Under the pieces are notes generated by a model. It had not been told where the DNA came from. It saw nothing but the letters and a program-made list of their open reading frames with translations, and made no database searches. From contig NC_079209.1 of NCBI RefSeq assembly GCF_026745355.1, positions 2,103,001 to 2,167,000 of the forward strand: a stretch of 64,000 bases of DNA, given 5' to 3'. Shown piece by piece: positions 10,086 through 23,100 of the stretch. A program made the translations under genes and the position numbers. Position 1 is the stretch's first letter; each line of letters begins with the position of its first letter. This stretch comes from Beta vulgaris subsp. vulgaris (taxonomy: Eukaryota; Streptophyta; Magnoliopsida; Caryophyllales; Amaranthaceae).

Positions 10086-10471
10086 CCGGATCGGGTTGAC
10101 CTGTTTACATAGACGGATCAGCACCCCTAAATCTGAACTTGACCCACTCCCAAACCTGACTCGTTTACCTAAACATGTCACAAATTCCAACTCGAACCGA
10201 CATGTTTATAAACGGTCGGGTTGACCTGAAACCGACCCGTTTAACCTGATTTTTGAAAATTTGTCCAAGAATAGGTAGGCAAGTTCACTATGTTGAGAAT
10301 TGTGCAAGAAAAAAAAGATAATTAATTAGGGGGCATTAAGCTCGAATAACTTTTATTAATAATTTATTGATTCTTTTGTATAGCATCCATATATTTGCTT
10401 CTATTTCTTTAGTACTTGAGTTTATGTCTTTGTCAAACATAGTCAATATATAAACAATCTATATTAATCTA

Positions 10472-10720
10472 TCTCTATTAGATAGGGCAACTATGGGGGA
10501 CACCAAAAAATAGAAAAAGGAAAAAAACAAAAAAAAAAATAGAGGATAACTAACTATTTTATTTGAATGAAAAAAAGGAGGGAAAAGTAGGATATTTAAA
10601 CTGAACATCAGTTTTTTGAGAAAATAAAATGTAAAGACGGTTTTTCTACCCAATTACTTTTATTTTCTACTTCATTTATTATCACACGTTATCACACGCA
10701 TTGCGTGCATGTAAGACTAG
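10472..10720 (+). mobile_element. Non-autonomous Helitron, copy A
   Basis: The 5' end TCTCTATTAGATAGGGCAAC follows an A. The 3' end has the hairpin CACGCATTGCGTG, then GTAAGACTAG, then a host T: the TC...hairpin...CTAG structure and A/T insertion site of Helitrons. A second copy with the same ends is at 18098-18339. It has no coding capacity, so rolling-circle proteins would be supplied in trans. Confidence 0.75.
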
Positions 10721-10958
10721 TACAAATACATTACAAGGCGTGCGAAAGCAAGAAACTGCGCCATATCATAAAGTATTATGTTAATAAATGAAATTGTTTC
10801 TTACCCGGGGCATAGCCCGGGCCTAATAACTAGTTAATATATTAAAAGGCGTTCCTAAGATTTGATCCCGAGATCACAAGCATATATATTGATGTCTTAA
10901 CCATTAAACCAAGTGAAAGATATAATTACGCGTGGCGTAACCCGAGCCTAAATACTAG
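10721..10958 (+). mobile_element. Two Helitron 3'-tail fragments
   Basis: One tail ends with CCCGGGGCATAGCCCGGG, then CCTAATAACTAG at 10833 before T. A second, related piece runs from about 10834 to AATACTAG at 10958. Both match parts of the Helitron at 51094-51355 (GATCCCGAGATCACAAG, TTAACCATTAAACCAAGT). Three Helitron 3' ends therefore lie within 240 bp, suggesting nested or repeated insertion next to existing CTAG-T ends. Confidence 0.6.
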
Positions 10959-11437
10959 TTTGCAACTAAAAGATGCCGGAAGGTATAATAATGACAACTT
11001 TACGGTTTTTTTTTTCTCTCTTTCGGGAATTCGTGGTATGATGAATTTTCTCCAGGTTGCCCTCGCACAGGGCCATTCACCCATAGGCCCAACAAGCTCC
11101 AAATTTCCTACCAAGATTTAAACTTTGGTCTTCTATATGAAAGATAGGAGACCATACCATTAGACCCAAGGTCCTTGATAACGTTATGGATTAGTGACTG
11201 GGATTATTTGGGAGTTTCTCCTTCACCTCTTTCTTCGTCGTAATAATGACTGCTCGTAATACGAAAAAACTATTGTATTTAATACTCCATTTCCTCTGCT
11301 CTGCATTTAAACTACTTCAGCTTTAAACTAATCTTGTTCATCAATCTCCATAAAACAATCTATTTCTCAGCAACTCACAAAAAGAATACAAACACATCAA
11401 AGTCTTTTTGCAGAAGATTGAGTAGAAAAAAGTAATC

Positions 11438-14400
11438 ATGAGGCCCAAAATTTACCTCTTTGGAGACTCCATAACTGAAGAATCTTTCAGTAATGGAGGT
11501 TGGGGTGCTTCTCTTGCCAACCATTTCTCTCGTACGGTATGCACATCACCTGTTCGACTTTATGTCTCAAACACATATCACTATATCATTTGATATTTTA
11601 TTCATGATTTTCAATTGGGTTTTTATGGGTTTTGATCAACTTTTGATTTTTTAGTCATGATTTTATATTGGGTTTTATGGGTTTTGATCAAATTTTGATT
11701 TTTTTATTAATTTTTTTTTTTTTTTTGTATTAGGCTGATATTGTGGTAAGAGGATACAGTGGGTACAACACCAGATGGGCTGTGAAAGTATTAGACAAGG
11801 TGTTTCCAGCGATGGATGAAGCAGCACCAATGGTAGTGACAGTGTTTTTTGGCGCAAATGATGCTTGTCTTGATGACCGTTATGCAGCCTTTCAACATGT
11901 GCCTTTAGATGAATACAAGCAGAACCTTCGTTTCATTTTTTCTTTTCTCAAGGTGTGATCATATTCACCCTCATTCATCTTTTTCTCTAATTTTTCAATC
12001 TTTTTGTGTGTTGTGGACACTGCAGAAGATTGAGTTCATTCATCATACACTCTGGAGTACCATGGTACACTCAAGATTGATTTATGCTCACTCGAACACT
12101 TTTGTTTAGTATATTTTGCTCAATTGGATGATTCTAAATGAGCAATGAGAAAAAAAATAGTCTTGGATGTACCGTACTCATGGTACTGTATGATAAATTT
12201 GTACAAAAGATTTGGTTAGGAGCAAATAGTTGGGAAACTTTTTGGTTAGGAAGAAAAAGTTAACAAACAATAGCCCGACAGTTCTCTACTTCTCTTTAAC
12301 TCTGCAGGCAATGTCATTGATGGGTCATCCCCTTCTTCTTAAAGCCATAGTATTGTCAAATGTCAATATTCTATAGCATTCAAATAAGGAATTATTAAGT
12401 GAAAATTAGATCGTCACTTCAGTATTACTACTTTGATTATAAATAGATGCTCTTATATCATTATAACATAGAAGTATTACAATTCCTCGATTTTTTAATA
12501 AGTGATACACTTTAACTTATGTACTATTCATAGTTTTATAGGCCTCATTTTGACTGTATTTTTTTTTTAATAATATATAAAAACAAAATTGAGAATATCA
12601 AATACTATTGGATTTGTTTCAATGAAAATCTTCAGACTATCAAATTTTTATAATTTTTACAAATACATAATTAGAGATATTAACCGTCAAAAATTCAAAG
12701 TTGTGTGAGTCAAAAGTGTGTCACTTAATGAGAAATGGAGAAAAGCCATTCCCACTTTTTGATGTGAAGTTTGACATCATACTTTCCCGTAATATTGTGA
12801 TTAGAAATCAAAGAAGATATTATTTTCAAAACAAGTCTAAAAGTATTATTTTCTAATTTTTAATACTTCATCCGTTCCGAATTCAATGCAACAAATGCAT
12901 TCTTACGCATCTCGAGGCATTATTTTGACCACAAATATCTATAATTACATAAGTAAAAATAAAAATTATCCCGCTTGACTATGTTTTTTATTATCTATAA
13001 ATCACAAATCATAGTCAAAGTGAAAAGTGTGATTAGTGAAAAAGTCACACATGTTGTATTTAATTGGAAACGGATGAAGTATTTACTTTTTATTTTGATT
13101 TTATAAAAATTAGCTCTTAAAATTTCAACATTTTGAATATAAGGGAGCAGTGACCTACTATTTGGTTAAAGTGCCAAAACAATGCTCAGTAAATGATACA
13201 ATAGATTAGTCTTTACATCTAAATTTTCAACGTTTTGGAACATCTAACTGATAATTTCATGGGATGTTTTGAGGGAGGGCACATTGTTTCTTCAAGTATC
13301 TAGCTAGTCCTTCTTTGCGTGGGTCCTTTGTCATCATATATGGCATGACTGCAACTAAAAGAGAACCATGAAGTAGAGAAAAAGTTTGCAATTAGTGCAG
13401 AAATTGACTACATAAAACATCAATTATTGCCACTTTCTTTATGTTTTTGTGCAAGCTTACGATTGTGATGTTTGCTTCAATAATTTGCACCAACTACTGT
13501 ATATGTCACATAATTTACATTGCTTGTCATTGTCAAGGTTGGCCTTTGATTCCCACGAAGAGAAAGGGTGGCATAGTGTTTTACACTTCAGTTTTCTATC
13601 AATATTAATGCAATTTCCAATCCTTTTTGTGGTTTCATTGGTCATCTTCTTTGCACTTGTATAATGTGAAATGATGCAATCATTGTATCCAGAATGTTCA
13701 ATGTGACTGTTTTTTCTTGCTAAAGCCAATACAAAGTTTTGAAACAGTAATTAGTGCACCAACTTTCATGTTTGTATACAATTTAACATGACTCAGATTC
13801 GGAATCATATGCTATGCATGAAAAGTATGCATGGCTTTATTTACTTGAGCTGATATGATAAATACTTCTACTCCCTCCGTCCCAATTTATTTGCTACATT
13901 TTGCCATTTAGGTGTGTCCCAATTTATTTGCTACATTTGCAACTATTTCCATATATAGTACATAGGTCCCACACTTTATTTACAAATTTGTCATCACTCC
14001 CTCCTTGATTTTGTAAATATTTCCATATATAATACATAGGTCCCACAATTTACCTATTTGTTTTTTTGTTAATTCTTGTTATGGCAATGGTCCCCACTTC
14101 TTCCTTGGTCTTTGTGATAAAGCAAATGTAGCAAATAAGTTGGGACGGAGGGAGTATATCATATAATGATGAATTTGCAATACCCATTAATAGAAAGAAG
14201 GAAACTATTTATATATTATCTTTCTGCGCTTCGCTCGACCCCTTATATGGCATTTTTCCTCCCAGTTATATAAACAATGGGAAAACTCAAGAGTTTGGGA
14301 TATTGTGGTCAAAATTATATCACCTTGTGATCTGAGTGTACCAATTTCATCCAAATATTTTCAACTAGGGACATGTATGCTTAGTTGGGTGACATTAGCA

Positions 14401-17400
14401 CCAATTATCTGACCTTGATAACAGACTTTAGTTTTTTGTCTATCCAACTGTAATATGAAAAAAAAAAAAAAAAAAAAAAACAGAATAGTATAGCTTGACA
14501 TTTGCATTATCTATTTGTCTTTGAGGTTCCAATGCATCGCTAGTTGTCTTGGTGCTCCATGTTTCACTAAGCATGGAGATCTTTGTATTAAAATCCATGG
14601 ACATGTAGACAGTAGATATGTAGGTATGAACATGTAGTTTGTTTATGAGACGATTTCACGATAACTTGCTTTTATTTTAAACCCACTTTACTATTCTTAT
14701 CTTAAATGTGACTTTTGACCTTGTTTTATGGGATAATCTTTAGTGTCGCAGAAGATAAGTTATTACAAAATGTCTTCATGTGAGATTTGGTCTTCTGTTT
14801 CTTGCTTCATACTTGTATGTTCTTATCTTTTAGGTGGCCTTAATAGTTAATCTTTTGTTTTAAACGGTAATGCGTTTTGAGTTTTCATAGCATTCTAAAT
14901 CTCAAGTCACAATTCACTTTGTGAAAGCAGAGTCACCCAATGCGTTTTCCTCTTTTCTGTTTGGAAGTGAAAATCCCTTTCAAGATATACGTAGTCAGAA
15001 TACTAGAAATTAATGAGTTTTAACCTTTATTCTATTTACTCTTCTTTGATCACGCATCAAATGCTTAATGCTTGCTAGTTTTCTGTTCTGGTTGCGATCA
15101 TCAAATTTCCTTGAATTGAGCTTGTGCATTTTAATGCATGATGGGGATTGGTTTCTTCATAAGTAACATGATGTAATTCTTTGGAAGGGAATCTGGGAAC
15201 ATAATTGCTACACTGGTTTGAGCAATTGGTTCTAATAGTAATATTGGCACCAGAGTTGAGTGATGAAAAGGGTGGTCACTGGTCAATATGAGCTTGTGTT
15301 TGCAGTACTATATAGCACTGTAAAGAGAAACAAGTCTCTTTATTATATTGGCCGTAAGCATATTGTCCTAAACCTATTATATAATGCTAAGAATATTCTG
15401 AACGAACCTTAAGAGGATGGTGTTTCTAATTATGTGTTTTAAACATTTAGATGATCAGATGTTACAAGTTTTTGTTCGTTCATATTATTTAAATCAACTG
15501 AAAGTACAATTAGATAATGTTTAGAATGTTAACTTGGTTATCCTCCTAGAAGCCCTTAAGCTATCCTACTATAGTCATGGGGAGCTACAAGCCTACAATC
15601 AAGATGAAGCCACAATGGATGACCTTTCAGAAGACGTGTTCTATTTTCATATTGAGGGAGAACCTGACTTTATTCTGTGGATTTGTACGAAGTGATGTCA
15701 ATTGATGCTGTAGGCTGTAGCCATGCACTCTATTTGGTGGCTGTGAAGAAAAATGGCCACTTCCTTGATAGAGTAATGTGGTGAACACATATGAGTGCTT
15801 CTCAGCTTAAACATTCCTACCATTTGAATAAATATTTTTTTTATAAGACCTGCCATTTGATATTCAACTGAATGCTAAGTGCAGCAAAATCAGAGCCATA
15901 AGATATTCGAATAGATTTTTTGGTGCACTTCAGAGAAATGGTAATTGTCACAGTGTCTTTTGCTACGAATTCACATTGGCAGGTTGTTAGGATTCTATTT
16001 GGTGTCATTTTCCAAGATTTAATATTCTGAACATACGGAGGTTCTGAGACACTTTCTGCACATAAATGGATCTAAAAGTTAGAAAGATTGGAACCCAATT
16101 TGATGGGAACACCAAGAAGATCTCCCTCTGCAACTTGAAGCGTCAGCTTACTCTCGTAGACAACTGGTGTTTCTGTTTATTGATAGGCTTTTAGAAGGCA
16201 CAGATTGAATGTAGGAAAGATGCATTTAGTGCTGGAACTTTGTGGTTTTAATTTGTATTAGATCGATTGTAATGTTTCTATTGGCGACAATTTTGTTATA
16301 CTACTGTAGATATTAAATTACCATCAGTGTGCTGGCACTCATGCTAACAACAGTTCATTCTTTAAACTGAACTAGATTTGCTTTGGTTTGGTGCAGAAAA
16401 GATGGGAGACTGCTGTTATTCTCTTCATCACACCGCCTCCAATTGATGAAGCTGAACGTTTGCTGTAAAGTTTTGCCATATTTTGTCCTTTCCTACTATT
16501 AGTATTCAGCAAATTATTTTCAATTTAAGGCTTTGCCTAGTGTAAGTTATCCACTGTATTTACTTTAAAGAGTAATTGGTGCAGGCACCCTTATATTGAG
16601 AATCCAAGTGGTCTGCCAGAGAGGACAAATAAGGCTACTGGTGCCTATGCCAAAGCATGTGTGGAGGTTGCAAGAGAATGTGCGACGCCGGTTGTTGATC
16701 TCTGGACCAAGATGCAAGAGTTTTCTGATTGGAAAAGATCATGTCTCAGGTATTTGTTAGAGCTATTAAATTAGAAATACTAGCCATAAGTCATAACTGC
16801 AAGACTAACAGACGCGAATGCACCATCTTTCTTTTGACTTATGAAAAGAATGATGCATTTGACGACCACCTGACCGGATTCATTATCATTCTTCCGTTCT
16901 CCCTTTCTCGATCAGTGACAATCATCATTCATGTTTTCGTATCTTTTTTTTATATGCTTTTGGTCTTTCTATATCACACTTGTTGAATGCAGGAAAAGTC
17001 CTGTAATTGTTATGCTAGACTGTGTTTTCTTAAGCTTTATCCAACTTGCATAAGATTTCAGCTTACCTTCTACGTTCTGAGAAGGTTTCGGTTTGCATCA
17101 GGCATTATTGTACACAAGGGTGAAGCTACAGGGGACTGGCATGGGCCTGGCCCTCACGGCCCAACTTTGTGATCCATATATTTTTGAAATAGCCCCTGTA
17201 AAATTTTTGAGATATGTTTGATAAAATTGGCTATTGTATTATATACATACGCTTATTTGAGTGATAAAGTGGGAATGATAAAGATAATTTTTTTATATAT
17301 TTTGTGAAAATATTATTGGCCTCGTTAACTTTTAATTCTTGGTTTCGCCCCTGATTGAACAAATGTGTTGAGGATTATACTTGTGGTCTTAAACAAGTAG

Positions 17401-17632
17401 GAATTACATTCCACGACTTTTTGCTGATGATCGACTTATAATTTGGTCATTTTCATTGAAATTCTAAAACAGTGATGGCCTGCACCTAGCCCAAGGTGGC
17501 AACAAGATCGTGTTCGAAGAAGTTCTCAAGAAGCTGGAGGAGGTGGGAGTGAGTCTAAAAGAGCTGCCTGTTGATCTTCCACTCTTCTCAGACATTAATC
17601 CGAAAGAGCCTCTTAAAACTTTCAACAACTGA
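11438..17632 (+). CDS. GDSL/SGNH esterase, isoamyl-acetate-hydrolysing type
   Basis: Five exons join in frame: 11438-11536, 11734-11952, 16397-16464, 16585-16749 and 17473-17632, giving 236 residues. The protein opens MRPKIYLFGDSITEES, placing the nucleophile Ser11 in block I at the very N terminus with no signal peptide. Block II is GGWG near residue 21, block III is GAND at 73-76, and block V is DGLHL with Asp185 and His188. This layout and length match the plant subfamily of Arabidopsis At5g45920 and CPRD49, intracellular or cytosolic homologues of yeast isoamyl acetate-hydrolysing esterase rather than the secreted 350-residue GDSL lipases. The family hydrolyses short acyl esters; the natural substrate here is unknown. 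Intron 2 is 4.4 kb and contains MITEs and a duplicated segment. The start is the first ATG of the leader and gives the full block I. Confidence 0.9.
12040..12200. mobile_element. MITE copy of the TTCATCATACAC family in GDSL intron 2
   Basis: It shares ATTCATCATACAC at one end and AAAAAATAGTCTTGGATGTACCG ... CTCATGGTAC (quoted in parts) with the repeated units at 51.6-52.8 kb, including the AAATGAGCAA core. The ends form inverted repeats (TCATACACT / ACTGTATGA). It is diverged, and the borders are approximate. Confidence 0.5.
12866..13079. mobile_element. Stowaway-like MITE in GDSL intron 2
   Basis: The ends CTTCATCCGTTCCGAATTCA and AATTGGAAACGGATGAAG are inverted repeats flanked by TA at 12864-12865 and 13080-13081. 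GCAACAAATGC / CATGTTGTATTT extend the palindrome inward. It is immediately followed by the second copy of the segment duplicated at 9885. Confidence 0.75.
13083..13352. repeat. Second copy of the 9885-10085 segment, inside GDSL intron 2
   Basis: It is collinear with the upstream copy over about 200 bp, with an insertion around AACATCTAACTGATAATTTC. See the entry at 9885. Confidence 0.7.
13871..14154. mobile_element. Stowaway-like MITE in GDSL intron 2
   Basis: The ends CTCCCTCCGTCCCAATTTAT and AAGTTGGGACGGAGGGAG are inverted repeats with flanking TA on both sides. The interior repeats ATTTATTTGCTACATTT and the ATAGTACATAGGTCCCACA / ATAATACATAGGTCCCACA motif. This is the commonest class of short MITE in eudicot genomes. 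Confidence 0.8.
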
Positions 17633-18097
17633 TGTCATTTTTTAGTGAGTGTTGAGCCATTTTTTGTGATAACAAGACTCTTACTAGGCTTGTATGGAAC
17701 CTACTAAGAGCTTTGTGAATCAGCATGTAACTAGTTATCCATTTCATGATGTTAATGTAAGCAAATAGCCAAATATAAGTGAATAAACATGTATCTCGTC
17801 AGTGCATATGTTTTTGTCGAAATGTATGGATCTTTTGGAGTAGATCATGTCAGTGTCACCAATTTCTGCGCGTTTATCATTGCAATGATATGTAATTTAC
17901 AATTTGTGATCAAGGAGAAAAATACAATACATTTTTGTGATGACACTTATTGAGTTTTACATTTGGGATAAAATTACAGTAAACTGCATACCTGGATTTT
18001 ATAAAGGTAGGGAGACTGTGGAATAGCAATATGGTAAATTTTACCACCACATTACTCAATCATAGACTTGTAACACTGTATTAATACTGATCATTGA

Positions 18098-18339
18098 TCT
18101 CTATTTTATAAGGCAACACATGGGGGACACCAAAAAATAGAAAAAGAAAAAAAAGAAAAAAAAATAGAGGATAACTAACTGTTTCATTTGAATGAAAAAA
18201 AGGGGGGAAATTAGACATTTAAAATATCAGTTTTTTGATAATATGAAATGTAAAAACAATTATTCTACCCAATTAATTTTATTTTCTACTTCATTTGTTA
18301 TCACACGTTATCGCACGCATTGCGTGCATGTAAGACTAG
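18098..18339 (+). mobile_element. Non-autonomous Helitron, copy B
   Basis: It begins TCTCTATTTTATAAGGCAAC after an A and ends with the hairpin CGCACGCATTGCGTGC, TAAGACTAG, then T. It is collinear with copy A (10472-10720) throughout, sharing GGGGGACACCAAAAAATAG and GGATAACTAACT. It lies 466 bp downstream of the GDSL stop codon. Confidence 0.75.
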
Positions 18340-18539
18340 TAAATAATTAAAGTAGGACATACGTATTATATATTAGGGGAGGAAGTATACAAGAGACCAC
18401 TGTAGAGATGAACATGCCTAATATGTGTATTAGTTTATAGCGCTGTGACAATTGTCCGTTCATTTTAATCTAATGGTTAATCTGGGTTCGAATTTCCATT
18501 CAATGGGAATTTTATCTGCAGTTGCTAGGGCTAACCTAA

Positions 18540-20153
18540 AGGGGGCTATCTTCTATCTAAGCCATAGAATGGCCACCTTATTACAATTGCTACTAGAGAA
18601 AGCAAAAGAGAAATAATCAAAATATAGCCACACCCAGAATGTCATTTGCAAGGACCTGAATACGATATATTTCCTTTGTCTGAGATCGCAACAGCATCAG
18701 CCTGAGCAAACAATCTGATTCCACCTCGAGAGAATGCAAGCCTGCATGAAAAGCAATATCTGGCAGCTATGACTTCAGCTTGAAGCGCTGAAATAGCAGG
18801 CGAGATTTTCCTACATAAGGACATCTCCCGCATTTTCCTACATATGCAAGTCTGTCAAGGCTTTGGAAATTGTTGTATCTGTCTTAAGGTTAAAGGGGGC
18901 AGCAATGCGAGTACGCCAATGTTTTGCAGTCGGAAGCACAGCAAATTGAGCAGAATCTCGAACCATGGCTGCGTCGTACTTTCCTAGTAGTCTCATCGCT
19001 CGATTACACTCCAGAGGGGATCTAGTCTTTTCTTCTCAAACACGCTATTTCGAATAAAAGGTCCTTATCTTACAGTCTTACACCGGTAAACTATTGAAAG
19101 ATGGGGATGGGTTTATAGCAAAATAGCTAACACTGGTCTCCAGACTAAGACATTCCAATTTTAAGTGTAGTACAACTGTACAAGTGAATCAACGATACGA
19201 ACGTTCCCAACAGGTACCAAATTTTGCACATTCCGTCACCAAAATCATTTGAGATACCATTTTAACCATTGAAGGTTCCTACTACAAGTCGAAACCACTC
19301 TTATACACTAACACCAACAATCCGAGGTACTGCTTTTATACCTCTGACCCTAAAAGCTATTCCTCTAACAAAACCCGCTCCTTGGAAATTACATAAGAGT
19401 TCCTTGTTAATAACATTTGTTAATTCCCTTCACCCTCTAGAATAACTCCCGGAGATAACATAGGAAGAGTTTTATTCTTCGGCAATCTAGAAGAAAAGTA
19501 AACCATCCATAATGCAAGATTACAGTTGGAATGACTCAGTACATATGCATGTAATGCATCCAACTAGTGCTTGATCACACAAGTGAAAAGTCAGAGCCAA
19601 ATCCGACGATCTATTGTTTCTTTTATGAGTTTTACCGATCATGAATTTTGGCTACATGGTACAGCAATAGTGCCAAATTGCAGTCGTAAGTGGTAAACCA
19701 GGAACTCGCCCAAACCCATACTGGAAAGCAAAATCAATTTTAGCTAGTGCTTTCAGTAAAAATCCTACAAGTTCATATATCTGTTCTAGTACTGTGCACA
19801 AATCAAGAGAATCAGAAGAAAACAACAGCAGCATATTTTCATCCCCTCAGAAGGGTATAGCATTCACATAATCCTGAAAATCACAGCTCCCAGATAATTG
19901 CTCTAATCAAAAGAGCACTGTAACACCTTGTATGTGTATGCATGTGCAAGTAATGAAGAGTGAGAGGTTGACCTTCCAGTGATCAGTGTGACTAGTTATT
20001 TTATGCCTCAACTTCCAGCTCTTTGGATATCAATTTGGATGCAAACCTCTGAACTGCACGGATGTGTTGATTATTAAGGAAGCAAAATTCACCAGACTGA
20101 AAAATCTATGCACGGGAAGAATATATAAATGAATTGAGAACTAAAAGTATCAA
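18540..20153. repeat. 3' flank of the At4g18490-like gene, duplicated at 1290-2790
   Basis: The stretch between the GDSL gene and the last exon of the minus-strand gene matches 1290-2790 with frequent point changes and small indels. No intact gene was found. At 18640-18970 the minus strand reads MVRDSAQFAVLPTAKHW and, further on, LQAEVIAARYCFSCRLAF, weakly resembling a retroelement RNase H domain. Part of the stretch is probably 3' UTR. Confidence 0.6.
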
Positions 20154-23100
20154 CTAGAAGGATATTTTATCTTCATATATGGGGTGGTTTAGCATCAGAA
20201 GCTTGTTGTTGTTCACAAGAGCTCGGACCAATAATTCCTTTGCTTCTTCATGCTTCTTCTTCAACATGTTGCAGATCTGGACAACATGACCAAAAATTAA
20301 ACCTTGATTGTATTTCTTAATAACATAATGTCAGAGAGGGAGCAAATTTGAGAAGGTAAAGGAATTTGGAAGGAAGTCAATATATATCACAGGAGATAGA
20401 AAGGGAAATTGTGATCTAAAGATACAAATGGTGTAAACAATAATGTCTGTAAACCAGACATATATATAGTAAATACAATGAAATAGTCCTGCAAATTGTT
20501 GAAAATAATTCACCTAGTCTAACTACATTCTACCAGCGAAAGCAGATTGTTGGGTTTGGTGTTTTACCAAAAATGCCCACAAAATATGTCACAACACAAA
20601 TATGCTGCCTAAACTGGAGATCATTGCATGATTCCTCTAGAAATGTTGGGCAAATTCATAAAACTTCGTCATAACTCTTTAAATGATTTCAGGAAATATG
20701 GAAGCATTTGATGATAAAATTCTACGGAATTCATGAATCCAAAGCCAACGACTTATGAAGCCATCCACCCAACTAACTCCACCTATAAATATGAGTGTTA
20801 GGCATATTTTGGGTCTCAGACACACAAGAAGTCATACACATTACAAGCCCTCTTAATATACACACAATCTCCCTACTCTATTATGCCACTCAATTACTCT
20901 GTTTTGAGTTTATTACTAAATGGTGAGCTAATTTTATTAGGATTCTTGTACTCACCTATTCTTCATATAGTGGAAATTTGGGAGCTTGTCATCCACGGGA
21001 TTTTCACCTCAATTTAAGGATAATCCCACGTAAATTGTGTGTCCATTTCATTACTCTTCTTTCCATATTTTCATCTCTAATAATTTTTTTCTCAATCTCT
21101 ATATATGGGCTTCCAGTTATACTCATAACCCTAACAGAAATAAATCACCCAAATCATGAAAACTCTTCTCTATAATAAATCGTCATTCAATAATTGTTCT
21201 AGCATTAAGCAACAAGCCAACAACCCTTGCAAACTGTATAAAGTAGTCCAACCACTGAAAAAAACGACCGAGACTGGCTGTGCAGAATGTATATAGTATT
21301 GTTTCACAGTATTGCCTCATCTATTGGAACAAACAACCTATTAGAGAGTGAAAAATAACAGAATATAGTAGAGCATAAACTATTCAGTCTTAATGAATTA
21401 TGTCAGGATTCTCAAAAACAAATACAGATGCTTCAAGTGACAACAAAAACTTGGAAGTCACACATTAAAATATACTCGAGTTTGATCTCCAGTTGTGTTC
21501 CTGAATCTTGAGTCTCGACTCAGACATAGATGAGCAAATTCAGGATTATATTACTGGTTTTGGCTATAAGATGAGGTAATACTGTAATAAATTACCTAAG
21601 CAATCATCAACGTCCAATTTGACTCTGCCATGTTTATTAAGATTACACAATTGCCCTTAGCATCATATCTCACTGTCAATGAAGTGAGTTAAGGATTACT
21701 TACATTGTCAAGCTCTTTTGCACAAGCCTCAGCCTTTTCAACATTTTCATCATTGTCCATCATCAAACTGAATTGCAGGGCCTCCATGTTTGCCTCTTGA
21801 TCGAAATTAAATTTAGAGGTCATACACTCTTCTGTGACATTCTTTCTGCTTCCTTGCAATAGGGTGCATTGTGTTTGAACCTGTATGTGGAATACAATGG
21901 ATTTTGAAAGCATAAGGGCATAACTCAACAAGGATTCCCTTTATTCAGTCACTTTTCGCTTTACAACCAAAAGCTAATTAAATATATTAATCAGAATGTG
22001 TAACAGGTTACCCCATCTTCAAGTTCTCTAGCTGATACTTTAGGCACTCTGCACCAGTTTACAAAAAGAAAATTGAAATTAGTCATCAGGAAACATTCTA
22101 ATGTAACAATTACATGATTTTCCAGCTTAGTAGTGTGCTGCACCTGCTTTCACTAGGTGAGACACGTTTTGGTGTTCGAAGCTTTGCTAGACTGGTATCA
22201 GTAGCCTGCTCATTGGTTTGATAAGTTACTAAGAAAGCTTTAGTAAGGGCGTCAAAGAACTAGAGATGACATGATTTCGGAAAGAACCTCAGATGGTTTG
22301 CGCTTCAAAGATGGAGTTGAAGGTGTTTTCTTCTCTGCAGAAGAAACTGGGGAGACCGTCTTGATCATGGTTTTAAGCTTTGTGGTTTTCTCAAAATTTC
22401 CCAGAGATCTGAAATTTGCTTTAATAGTTGGAGAAGCTGGATGCTTGTTTGTAGTAGTACTTCTATGGGAAGAATCAGTTGTTAATACTAATAAACAGAG
22501 CCAGGGACATAAGAAATTATACATACAATAGTCAATTAATTACTTTTTTTTTTCTTCCTTATAGCAAAGCCAGTAAACCACTAACATACCTTGTGATTTT
22601 CAAGCTTGGAAGAGCAGTCACTTTTTTGTCAATTCTTAGAGAAGAAAATTTATGGCCCTGACCAATATTAAATTTCTGAATAGATGCTATGTTTGGAATC
22701 TTGTCTTTCCCTGGACCCTGGTTGCCAGTGTTAGTTCTCTGTTCTGGAGGGGCTGGTGAAGGAATTTTACATCTGCGGGGAAATTCAAACATGTTACCCA
22801 AACATGAGCAGAACATAGGACTATTTCACAAGTCCCATAAAGAAAGTTGAGAGGTGTGACAGATGCCAGATTTTTACATAATGCATAAAAATAAGTAGAT
22901 CCAACTGTCCAAAATGTTGATTCAACACACAACATACTGTGCCAACTCCAAACTACAAGAATCAGCACCAGGCCTAGATGTCCTCAACTCTTCATTATCA
23001 TATCTTGTAGCTAAATATTGTGTATACAATATACACTCAAAGCAGGAAGCGTCTTAGAACATTTGAAAAATGGAGAATCACTGGATACCAAACGTAAGTT

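Noticed and set aside
18642..18833. ORF resembling a retroelement RNase H domain
   Set aside because: The similarity is short and lacks the acidic catalytic set. It is mentioned as a relic inside the flank annotation rather than called as a gene.
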